Shown here piece after piece: positions 1 to 7,249 of a stretch of 64,000 nucleotides of DNA. The translations under genes and the position numbers were made by a program. Under the pieces are notes generated by a model that saw nothing but the letters and a program-made list of their open reading frames with translations, did no database searches and was not told the origin of the DNA. Within the stretch, counting starts at the first letter, position 1, and every line of letters begins with the position of its first letter. Origin of the DNA: Alphaproteobacteria bacterium (GTDB taxonomy: Bacteria > Pseudomonadota > Alphaproteobacteria > Caulobacterales > Maricaulaceae); NCBI GenBank assembly GCA_024742735.1, contig JANSXV010000004.1, positions 368,093-432,092 of the forward strand, in the 5' to 3' direction.

Positions 1-359
1 GGAGGCAGGTCGACCACGTCGATGACGCCGTCATTGTAGGAGATGCCGAACGCGCCCTCGACCGAGAACGGCCCATCGCCCGGCGCCCAGGTCCAGTTCA
101 GCCCGGCCGCGCCCAGATTGGTGTAGCCCTGGGTGTTGAACGAGCCATAGAGATAGGGCCGGGGCGAGCCGATGATCGACAGAAAGTCGGGGCTGGCGAA
201 CAGGGCCTCGACCGCGATCTGCGGGCCGGCCTCGGCGTGGTCGACCACGTCGTGGGCGACGACGCCCAGGCGGACCTCCTCGATCAGCTGGGCCGAAGCC
301 GGCGCGGCGAAGAGAGCTGCCGGCGCTGCGGCGGCGAGCAGAAAACGAAGCATGGACAT
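1..359 (-). CDS. Acyloxyacyl hydrolase / lipid A 3-O-deacylase (PagL-like), partial
   Basis: This reading frame starts at the ATG whose complement is at 357-359 (a second ATG lies at 351-353) and runs off the left edge, so only about 119 N-terminal residues are visible. It begins with a signal peptide ending APASA before QLIEE. The mature part shows EVRLGVVAHDV, then ALFASPDFL and SPRPYLYGSFNTQGYTN, followed by glycine- and aromatic-rich strands. This pattern is that of the PagL/acyloxyacyl hydrolase barrel family, which removes the 3-O acyl chain of lipid A in the outer membrane. The catalytic His-Ser near the C-terminus is outside the window, so activity cannot be judged. It is transcribed in the same direction as hisS, 60 bases downstream of it. 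Confidence 0.7.
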   Translation of the reverse strand, partial: MSMLRFLLAAAAPAALFAAPASAQLIEEVRLGVVAHDVVDHAEAGPQIAVEALFASPDFLSIIGSPRPYLYGSFNTQGYTNLGAAGLNWTWAPGDGPFSVEGAFGISYNDGVIDVVDLP

Positions 360-419
360 GTCCCCTTGGTCCGGATTTACCGGCACCATACGCCGCGCCG
401 CGCGCCGTGAGAAGCGCGC

Positions 420-1901
420 TTAACCCTGAAGCCGCTCCAGGATCGCCGCGACCAGGCCGTCACGCGGCACGGTGAATTGCTGGGGCCGCTCCTCCCACTC
501 GGACCGGTCAGTCATCTTTTCAGCCAGCCGCTTGCCGAGCGCCAGATCCTTGACCGCGACGGTTCCCGCCTCGCGCTCCTCTGACCCGACGATGACCGCG
601 AAGGCCGCTCCGCGCCGGTCAGCGTATTTGAGCTGCTTGCCCATATTGCCGCCGCCCACGAAGCTTTCCGCGCGCAGGCCCGCCGCACGCAGCTCCGCGG
701 CGAGCCTGAAATAATCCGCCATGCGGTCCTTCTCGGCGGCCACGACCACCACCAGAGGGTCCGGCTCGGCCGCGTCCAGACGGCCCAGCGCCGACAGGGC
801 GGCGGCGAAGCGCGACACCCCGAAGGAAAAGCCGGTCGCGGGCACGGCCTGGCCGGTGAATCGCGCGACCAGATCGTCATAGCGACCGCCCCCGCCGACC
901 GAGCCGAAGCGCATGGGCGAGCCGTCCTCGTAGGTCGCGCTGGCGAGCAGCTCGGCCTCGAACACCGGGCCGGTGTAATAGCCAAGACCCCGCACGACGG
1001 TGGTGTCGAGGGTCCAGGAGGGGGATTTGCCCAGGGCGTCGAGCATGTCGACGATGGCTTCAAGGTCGCCGACGGCGGCCTTGCCGGATGATGTTTCACC
1101 CAACGTCGCGGTGAGCCGGTCCAGCGTGAATCGCGTGGGATCGGCTTGTTCCGCGGCCAGGCTCTGGATCTCTACGAAGCTGAGGACTTTCGCCGCCTGA
1201 CCCGCATCCAGCCCGGCCCCTTCGGTGAAGTCGCCGCTTTCGTCCTTGCGGCCCGCGCCGAGCAATTGCTCGACGCCTTCAAGGCCCAGCCGGTCCAGCT
1301 TGTCGATGGCGCGCAGCACCCGAAGGCGCTTCTCCGCCGCCGCGTCGCCCAGCTGCTCCAGCACGCCGTCGAGCAAGCGGCGGTCATTGACCCGGATCAG
1401 GAAATCGCCCTCGGTCAGCCCCGCCGCGCCCATGACTTCTGCGGCGAGCGCAATCATCTCCGCGTCGGCGGCCGGACCACCGGCGCCGACGGAGTCCGCA
1501 TCGCACTGGACGAACTGTCGGAAGCGTCCCGGCCCCGGCTTTTCATTGCGCCAGACCTCGCCGAACTGATAGCGGCGGAAGGGCTTGGCGAGGTTCTGGA
1601 AATTCTCAGCCGCGAAGCGGGCGAGCGGCGCGGTCAGATCATAGCGCAGCGCCATCCACTGCTCGTCATCGTCCTGCAGGGCGAAGACGCCCTCATTGGG
1701 ACGCTCCTCGTCGGGCAGGAACTTGCCCAGCGCATCGGCGTATTCGAAGGCGGGAGTCTCCAGCGGTTCAAAGCCCCAGCGCTCATAGACGCCGCTGGCC
1801 GCGGCCACGAGGGCGCGCTCGGCGCGCAGGACATCGGCCGCGCGATCTTCAAAGCCGCGCGGGCGGCGCGCCTTGGGCTTGAACGCCTTGGTCTTGGCCA
1901 T
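420..1901 (-). CDS. hisS: Histidine--tRNA ligase
   Basis: Class II aminoacyl-tRNA synthetase that charges tRNA-His in the cytoplasm. The 493-residue protein has motif 2 (FRRYQFGEVWRNE followed by GRFRQFVQCDAD), the histidine-binding loop VRGLGYYTGPVFE, motif 3 (GGRYDDL and TGFSFGVSR), and a C-terminal anticodon-binding domain of about 90 residues beginning near DPLVVVVAAEK. It is longer than E. coli HisS (about 424) because of an insertion in the middle, which is usual in alphaproteobacteria. The basic N-terminal stretch MAKTKAFKPKARRPRGFEDR supports the chosen start. The next gene upstream is divergent. Confidence 0.97.
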   Translation of the reverse strand: MAKTKAFKPKARRPRGFEDRAADVLRAERALVAAASGVYERWGFEPLETPAFEYADALGKFLPDEERPNEGVFALQDDDEQWMALRYDLTAPLARFAAENFQNLAKPFRRYQFGEVWRNEKPGPGRFRQFVQCDADSVGAGGPAADAEMIALAAEVMGAAGLTEGDFLIRVNDRRLLDGVLEQLGDAAAEKRLRVLRAIDKLDRLGLEGVEQLLGAGRKDESGDFTEGAGLDAGQAAKVLSFVEIQSLAAEQADPTRFTLDRLTATLGETSSGKAAVGDLEAIVDMLDALGKSPSWTLDTTVVRGLGYYTGPVFEAELLASATYEDGSPMRFGSVGGGGRYDDLVARFTGQAVPATGFSFGVSRFAAALSALGRLDAAEPDPLVVVVAAEKDRMADYFRLAAELRAAGLRAESFVGGGNMGKQLKYADRRGAAFAVIVGSEEREAGTVAVKDLALGKRLAEKMTDRSEWEERPQQFTVPRDGLVAAILERLQG

Positions 1902-2028
1902 GGGTCTCGAACCTGCCTGGATAAGGAAATCTGAAGGGGTGTCGCTTAGCCTTGCATGCCAGTTCGATCAAGCGGCGCGCGCCTTGCAGGGCTGTTCGCC
2001 CCGCGTGCCGCAAGGAGACAGGCCGGTC

Positions 2029-2511
2029 ATGATCTCACGTCTCATCGCGATCCTGGTGGTCGCCGCAGCCTTCAGCCCCGCCGCACGCGCCGACGACGCC
2101 CAGGATATCGAACGCCTCGCCGCCGCCATCGCCCAGGAGGCCGCCGTGCGCGCCCATGCTCTGGCGCGCGCACCCGCCGCACCGGCTTTCGCACCGCCGG
2201 CCGGGGATGCGCTGCTGGCCGACCTTAATGAATTCGCACTGCACGCGCTCGCCCTGTCCCGAGACATTGAAGAACGCGGCGGACCGCAGGACCTGCGCTG
2301 CATTTTCAGGGGCATGGGCCGCGACGTCGCCGCCCGGATCGAGGCGCTGGAGACCGCCCCGGACCGCGCCGCGCAGTCACGCGCCTATCGCGAGATCGAA
2401 TACCTCGCCCGCCAGGCCCGGGACATCGCCGCAGACCCCGAGGCGCGCAGCGTGGACACGTCTTACCGGGTGTGCAGCGCCGACGCTCCCTCGCCGTCTG
2501 ACGCAGACTAG
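2029..2511 (+). CDS. Small secreted hypothetical protein
   Basis: The 160-residue product starts at the ATG at 2029, preceded by AAGGAGA at 2012-2018. An upstream in-frame extension exists but begins inside the hisS promoter region. A signal peptide (MISRLIAILVVAAAFSPAARA) is followed by an alanine-rich helical protein with two cysteines (LRCIF near the middle, YRVCSAD near the end) that could form a disulfide. I recognise no family. The stop codon overlaps that of the convergent thioredoxin-like gene in the shared CTAG at 2508-2511. It is probably a periplasmic helical protein. Confidence 0.6.
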   Translation: MISRLIAILVVAAAFSPAARADDAQDIERLAAAIAQEAAVRAHALARAPAAPAFAPPAGDALLADLNEFALHALALSRDIEERGGPQDLRCIFRGMGRDVAARIEALETAPDRAAQSRAYREIEYLARQARDIAADPEARSVDTSYRVCSADAPSPSDAD

Positions 2512-3134
2512 CCGTACTTCACCGAACAGCCATAGGGCATGGTCGCGGCCGGATCGGGCGTCTCGCCCGCCGCCAGCGCATCCAGCGCCATCGTCACGTA
2601 TGGGGTCGGGGCGGGATCGCCATCGCGCGGGCGGGGCTGGTCGTCGATGCCGCCGGCGTATTGCAGCACGCCGGCGCCGTCGATGACGTACATGTGCGGC
2701 GTGGTGCGCGCGTCATAGGCCCGGCCGATGGTTCCTTCCGGATCAAGAATGGTGTGGGCCACGGTCGCGCTGCGGTCCTCGTTGAGGCTCAGCGCGGTCG
2801 GCCCGTCCACATGACCCTGCTCGCCCGGCGCCGAGCTGATCACCTGGATCCAGACGATCCCGTCTTCAGCGGCGTCGGCCTGGAGGCCCTGCATGTTTCC
2901 GCCATAGTGGCGCTGGACGTAGGGGCAGCCGTGATTGGTCCATTCCAGCACGACTGTCTGCCCGGCGAAGTCGGACAGGGAGATGGTCTCGCCAGCTGCA
3001 GTGAGGCCGGTGAAGGCCGGAGCAGCCTCGCCCGGAACAGCATCGGCGCGCGCTTCGGCAGCGAAAGCGGCGAGCGTGAGAAGCGACGCCGCGCCCAGGC
3101 CGGCGGCGGTCGTCAGAGAACGTCGTGAAATCAT
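2508..3134 (-). CDS. Periplasmic thioredoxin-fold protein (AhpC/TSA redoxin type)
   Basis: The start chosen is the ATG at 3132-3134, giving MISRRSLTTAAG, with GGAG about ten bases upstream; an earlier in-frame ATG overlaps the end of dsbD. A signal peptide with an RR pair (MISRRSL...EARA) leads to a redoxin domain with PGEAAPAF, LSDFAGQTVVLEW and NHGCPYVQRHY, in which one cysteine stands at the peroxiredoxin or thioredoxin active position. DPEGTIGRAYDARTTPHMYVID is the cis-Pro loop region. The TPHMYVID context resembles alphaproteobacterial redoxin-domain proteins of unknown substrate. It lies 17 bases behind dsbD, so the two are probably one transcript and DsbD may keep it reduced (inference). 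Confidence 0.75.
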   Translation of the reverse strand: MISRRSLTTAAGLGAASLLTLAAFAAEARADAVPGEAAPAFTGLTAAGETISLSDFAGQTVVLEWTNHGCPYVQRHYGGNMQGLQADAAEDGIVWIQVISSAPGEQGHVDGPTALSLNEDRSATVAHTILDPEGTIGRAYDARTTPHMYVIDGAGVLQYAGGIDDQPRPRDGDPAPTPYVTMALDALAAGETPDPAATMPYGCSVKYG

Positions 3135-3151
3135 GGTCAGCGACTCCAAAA

Positions 3152-5311
3152 TCAAACCCTCCCTTCTACGGCCCGTTCCAGGGCCTGGATCACTATGGCG
3201 TTGGTCAGAAGCGGCGGCAGCACCGCCGGGGCGCCGCCATCGGCCGGGAACACCAGATACAGCGGCACGCCCGGCGCCCCGTGGCGGGCGAGCTCGGCGG
3301 CGATGGCGTCGTCATGATTGGTGAAGTCGGCCCGGAACAGCGCAACGTCGTGGGCGGCGAAGGCGTCCTTGACCGGACCGGAGGAGAGCGGTCCCAGCTT
3401 GTTGACCTGACAGGTCACGCACCAGGCCGCAGTGAAATCCACAAAGACCGGCCGGCCTTCAGCGCGGGCGGCGGCGACGGCTTCAGGGCTCCACTGCGCC
3501 CAGGCGCTTCCCGACGGCGACACCGTCTCGACGGTATCCAGCTGCGACGCCGCCGCCACGCTGCCGGCAGCCAGCACGATCCCGGTGACGCCGGCGATGC
3601 GCGCGACTGCGCCCTTCAGGCTGAACGCCCAGATCGCGAAACCGGCGGTCAGGAAGGCGACGAGCGACCAGATGACGCCGATCGCACCGACCTGGGCGAC
3701 CAGCACCCAGACCAGCCAGATCGCTGTGGCGAACATGGGAAAGGCCAGGCCCTGGCGCAGGCGCACCATCCAGGGGCCGGGCTTGGGCAGAAACCCGAGC
3801 AGGCCGGGGGCGAGGCTGACCAGAACAAACGGTGCGGCCAGGCCCACGCCAAGGAAGGCGAACACCGTCAAAGACGCGGCCGCCGGCTGGGACAGGGCGA
3901 AGGCGAGCGCGCCGGTCATGAAGGGCGCCAAGCAGGGGGCGGCGACGAACACGGCCAGCACGCCGGTCAGAAAGGCCCCGCCCCGGCCGGTGTCGCGCAC
4001 GCCGGAACCCACGGTCTGCAAGCTGGTTCCCACCTCGAACAGGCCCAGGAAATTCAGTCCGATCAGGAACATCAACAGGGCGAGCCCGGCCACCACCGCC
4101 GGGGTCTGAAGCTGGACGCCCCACAGATCGGGCAGGCCAGCGGTCCGCAGCACAAGCAAAAGCGCGCCGAGCGCCAGGAAGGTCCCGATCACGCCTGCGG
4201 CGAAGATCAACCCGAGCAGGCGCGCTTCGCCGCGCTCCGCGCCGCGCTTCTCCACCAGCGTGATCGCTTTCATGGAAAGCACCGGGAAGACGCACGGCAT
4301 CAGGTTCAGGATCAGTCCGCCGATCAGCGCAAAGGCGGCGGCCTGAAGGAAGCTGAGGCTTTGCGGCGCCGCCGGGGCGCCCTGATCAATGGCGCCGCCG
4401 CCAGGGAGCGCGGCGCCGGGAGAAGAACTCAGCGCCGGAGCGGCGAGCGTGTTCACCCGTGCGCCGGTCTCGGCGGTGAGCTCGAGCGCCTCACGCGCCC
4501 AACCGCCACCCGCCCGGCGTTCAAAGGTCAGCACGAGGGTCATCGGCCCGGGAAGACCCGAGCGGGACAGGTAACCGCTCTTCAAGTCCACGCGCGCCTG
4601 ACCCGCCTCGACAATCGAAGGCTGGGGCGCAGCGTGATCGATGATTCCGCTTTCAACCGGGAAGACTTCCAGATTGCGGATTCCATCCGGCCCTGCGGCC
4701 AGCGCATCGCCAGCGAGCGTCAGAACCAGGGCGTCATCGGTCTTTTCCACACCGGCCCCGAGCCGGTCGCCCCCCGGCTCGGGCGCCGCTGCGAATGCGG
4801 CATCGATCAAGGCTGCGCCTGCGGGATCCGTGACGCTTTCTCCCACATCAAGCGTGATCGACAGGTCCGCCTCTTCGGGGATGCAGATGTCCTCGCACAC
4901 AAGCCAGGTCGCCCGGGCCGGAATGGTGACCGGGCCAGGCGCTGCGTTGTCGGGAACGGAAACACGCACTGGCAGGGTGACGGTGTCGGAATAGCCGTAA
5001 TTGGTGAGCGGCCCCAGCGGATAGGCGGTCGGCGCAGGCCAGACCATCTCACCCGCGCGCCATCCCGCCGGAAGGCTCAGCTCCCACCGGGTCGGTTCGC
5101 CGCTATCGCCGGGATTGCGCCAATAGGTATGCCAACCCGGCCTGATCTCCTGATGCAGGGCGAGATGCACGGTTTCGCCGGGCGCCACCGCGCTCCGGTC
5201 GGACACCAGGGACGCCTCCACCATCGGTCCGTCCGTCTGGAACTGCGCAGCGGCCGGCGCGCCCAGGCCGGCAAGACCTAGAATGACGGCGATGGAAGCG
5301 CGAAACATCAT
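3152..5311 (-). CDS. dsbD: Thiol:disulfide interchange protein, DsbD family
   Basis: Inner-membrane protein of 719 residues that moves reducing equivalents from cytoplasmic thioredoxin to periplasmic thiol proteins. Order: signal peptide ending APAAA; N-terminal periplasmic domain of the C-terminal-DsbC-binding/ScsB type with EDICIPEEADL; eight or so membrane segments beginning near AFALIGGLILNLMPCVFPVLSMKA, containing one transmembrane cysteine, with the second in AAPCLAPFMTG; and a C-terminal thioredoxin domain with FVDFTAAWCVTCQVNK as the CxxC site. The long N-terminal domain is closer to ScsB than to E. coli DsbD. It is followed by the periplasmic redoxin gene. A DsbD role is well supported; the exact client is not known. 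Confidence 0.9.
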   Translation of the reverse strand: MMFRASIAVILGLAGLGAPAAAQFQTDGPMVEASLVSDRSAVAPGETVHLALHQEIRPGWHTYWRNPGDSGEPTRWELSLPAGWRAGEMVWPAPTAYPLGPLTNYGYSDTVTLPVRVSVPDNAAPGPVTIPARATWLVCEDICIPEEADLSITLDVGESVTDPAGAALIDAAFAAAPEPGGDRLGAGVEKTDDALVLTLAGDALAAGPDGIRNLEVFPVESGIIDHAAPQPSIVEAGQARVDLKSGYLSRSGLPGPMTLVLTFERRAGGGWAREALELTAETGARVNTLAAPALSSSPGAALPGGGAIDQGAPAAPQSLSFLQAAAFALIGGLILNLMPCVFPVLSMKAITLVEKRGAERGEARLLGLIFAAGVIGTFLALGALLLVLRTAGLPDLWGVQLQTPAVVAGLALLMFLIGLNFLGLFEVGTSLQTVGSGVRDTGRGGAFLTGVLAVFVAAPCLAPFMTGALAFALSQPAAASLTVFAFLGVGLAAPFVLVSLAPGLLGFLPKPGPWMVRLRQGLAFPMFATAIWLVWVLVAQVGAIGVIWSLVAFLTAGFAIWAFSLKGAVARIAGVTGIVLAAGSVAAASQLDTVETVSPSGSAWAQWSPEAVAAARAEGRPVFVDFTAAWCVTCQVNKLGPLSSGPVKDAFAAHDVALFRADFTNHDDAIAAELARHGAPGVPLYLVFPADGGAPAVLPPLLTNAIVIQALERAVEGRV

Positions 5312-5430
5312 TACAGGCTGTGTCTTTCTGCTGAGTGGCGTCGCGCATAGATATAACCGCTCGGCCCGATGCTGGGAAACCGGCCTGACGTGCTTGTGAT
5401 CAGCGCGCGGGACGGCGCCCGCTCAAAACA

Positions 5431-5464
5431 AAGCGGCCGGCGGGATGGTCCCGGCCGGCCGCTT
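5431..5464 (-). terminator. Rho-independent terminator of sapC
   Basis: A perfect 10-base-pair stem AAGCGGCCGG / CCGGCCGCTT with a 14-base loop lies just beyond the sapC stop codon. Read on the minus strand it is followed by a T-rich tract (TTTGTTTTG), as expected for intrinsic termination. Confidence 0.8.
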
Positions 5465-5489
5465 GAACTCAGGCGTTGTGAAAAATCGA

Positions 5490-6317
5490 TCAGCCTTCCG
5501 GCGCCGGCGGAGGCGGAGGCGTCGCGCCGTTGGCGCCGCCGTTCTGGCGAACGACCGCGCGATTGATCAGCATCTCCCACTGCTGCAGCGACATCATGTG
5601 GGCGTAGATGCCCGCCAGGTAGGTGTTGTCGCGAAGCCCGGCGAGCGTGTCGGCCGAAAGATTGCGGAGCTTCTCCCCGGAAATCGCCCAGTAGCTCGCG
5701 ACCGTCTGGGGATCGCCGACAGGCTGGCCCTGCTGGTCGCGCGGCTGGAAGGTCGCCTGCTGCTGGTCGAACAGATCCAGCTCCTTCATGCGACCCACAA
5801 AGTCCATCGTCGCCTTCACATCGGTCTCGAAACGGCGCACGAAGTCGATCGCCTGGTTGAGAAACTCGGTCGGCTGGCCGTCTTCGGTGAAGAACGGGCG
5901 TTCGGGCTGGTCGGAGAGCAGCTCGGACTCCACATCGACGCAGACCGTAAAGCGGTCCTGCTGATCCTTGTGAGACGCGGCCACGAACGGATAACGGCGC
6001 ACAAAGGCGGGCAGATACGCGTAGCGCTCCATCTCATAGGTCGTGGTGTCGACGAACAGGTTATCGCCCTGGCGCAGGCCCATCGCCGCCACCGGAGTGC
6101 GCGTATCACCCAGGAAGATGATCGGGTAACGCCCGCTGCACGCTGCGAATTCGCCGACCGTGATCGGAACGAAATGGGTTTCAGCAAGGAATTTGAACGG
6201 GGTGTCGTTGTATTTCAGCCCCATGCCCTTGTGGGACTGAACGTTGATGGGCTCAGGCTTCTTGTAGAGCGGCAGAGCGCCTTCAATGGCGGGCTGGCTG
6301 GCAGGTGCGTCGGTCAT
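5490..6317 (-). CDS. SapC family protein
   Basis: The 275-residue protein begins MTDAPASQPAIEGALPLYKKPEPIN and has the conserved SapC features: HKGMGLKY, FLAETHFVPITVGEFAACSGRYPIIFLGD, and the central LPAFVRRYPF. The C-terminus is a proline-rich tail (TPPPPPAPEG). SapC-family proteins are common in marine alphaproteobacteria. The name comes from an S-layer secretion locus of Campylobacter, but the molecular role is not established. No signal peptide or membrane segment is visible. GAGGGGA stands before the start. It has its own terminator, so it is monocistronic. Confidence 0.88.
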   Translation of the reverse strand: MTDAPASQPAIEGALPLYKKPEPINVQSHKGMGLKYNDTPFKFLAETHFVPITVGEFAACSGRYPIIFLGDTRTPVAAMGLRQGDNLFVDTTTYEMERYAYLPAFVRRYPFVAASHKDQQDRFTVCVDVESELLSDQPERPFFTEDGQPTEFLNQAIDFVRRFETDVKATMDFVGRMKELDLFDQQQATFQPRDQQGQPVGDPQTVASYWAISGEKLRNLSADTLAGLRDNTYLAGIYAHMMSLQQWEMLINRAVVRQNGGANGATPPPPPAPEG

Positions 6318-6418
6318 CGGCGTATCCCCTCACGGACGGTTTGGGGCCTGTTAGCGCAAGGCTTGTGCCAGGGCAAGAAATGACGGCGCCTTATCCCGGT
6401 CGCGCCAGCGCGCAAAGA

Positions 6419-6441
6419 GCCGGCGCAGACGCTGCGCCGGC
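6419..6441 (-). terminator. Hairpin after ompW, possible terminator
   Basis: GCCGGCGCAG and CTGCGCCGGC form a 10-bp stem with a 3-base loop, 32 bases past the ompW stop. On the minus strand it is followed only by CTCTTT, so termination is plausible but not certain. Confidence 0.45.
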
Positions 6442-6472
6442 CCCAGCTTGAAGCGGATGAGGTCGGTCAGCT

Positions 6473-7120
6473 CTAATAGCGCCAGCCGATCCCCACGCCG
6501 AAGATGACCGGATTGATGTCCACGTCCGCTTCCACGACGGCGCCCAGATTGGTCGTGCCGTCGATGGTGACGTCGGTGTTGATCCAGACCTTCTTGACGT
6601 CGACATTCAGGAACCAGCGCTCGTTCAGGGCGTAGTCCACGCCCGCCTGCAGGGCGAGGCCGAAGCTCGGATCATAGTCGATAGAGTCCAGCACAGTGCC
6701 CGCCGGCAGGTTCTCGTTGAAGAACAGCGTGTAATTGACGCCCACGCCGACATAGGGACGCACCTGGGCGTCCGGGGCGAAGTGGTATTGCAGCGTCAGC
6801 GTCGGCGGCAGCAGGGTCACATCACCCAGATCCACATCGCCCAGCGCCGTTCCCACGGCCGTCACATCGTGCGGCGTGACGCCCAGAATGAGCTCGGCGG
6901 CGAGATTGTCGGTGAAGAAGTAGGAGATGTCGAATTCCGGCACGACCGAGGTGTTGATGTCCACGTCACCGCCGATCGTGGCGATGTCCGCGCTCTCATC
7001 GGGTTGCACCGTGATGGCGCGCAGGCGGAACTGCCAGTCCCCGGCCTCGGCGAAGGCGGCGGGTGCGGCGAAGCCGGTCAGGGCGACAGCCCCGGCGGCG
7101 GCGAGAAGCATGGTCTTCAT
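6473..7120 (-). CDS. ompW: Outer membrane protein OmpW family
   Basis: Start at the ATG complement 7118-7120 (MKTMLLAAAG), preceded by AAGGGGAAA; a longer frame upstream has no ribosome site. The 215-residue product has a signal peptide ending APAAFA, then GDWQFRLRAITVQPDE, the OmpW beginning. DISYFFTDNLAAELILGVTPHDV, LPPTLTLQYHF, VRPYVGVGVNYTLFF and the terminal strand FGVGIGWRY are family hallmarks, with the C-terminal aromatic residue needed for barrel assembly. OmpW forms an eight-stranded barrel with a hydrophobic channel for small apolar molecules. It is a single gene between terminator-like hairpins. Confidence 0.95.
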   Translation of the reverse strand: MKTMLLAAAGAVALTGFAAPAAFAEAGDWQFRLRAITVQPDESADIATIGGDVDINTSVVPEFDISYFFTDNLAAELILGVTPHDVTAVGTALGDVDLGDVTLLPPTLTLQYHFAPDAQVRPYVGVGVNYTLFFNENLPAGTVLDSIDYDPSFGLALQAGVDYALNERWFLNVDVKKVWINTDVTIDGTTNLGAVVEADVDINPVIFGVGIGWRY

Positions 7121-7190
7121 GGGTGTTTCCCCTTTCCCACATTTGTATTGTGGTTTTACTGCGCCTGTCCGTGCGCGAAGGGGATATGGC

Positions 7191-7221
7191 AAGGCGCCGC
7201 GCGGCGGGGCGCCGCGCGGCG
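7191..7221 (-). terminator. GC-rich double hairpin after the TonB receptor gene
   Basis: The 13-base string GGCGCCGCGCGGC occurs twice, at 7193-7205 and 7208-7220. Each copy contains the palindrome GCCGCGCGGC, so strong alternative hairpins can form about 30 bases after the stop of the zinc receptor gene. No T-run follows; it may still stop or stabilise the transcript. Confidence 0.4.
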
Positions 7222-7249
7222 TCCCGCCGCAGACCTTCGTCGAAGTCCT

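Noticed and set aside
3125..5281. Open frame of about 700 codons antisense to dsbD
   Set aside because: DsbD has clear motifs and a signal peptide on the other strand; the antisense product is Gln/Arg-rich without any domain.
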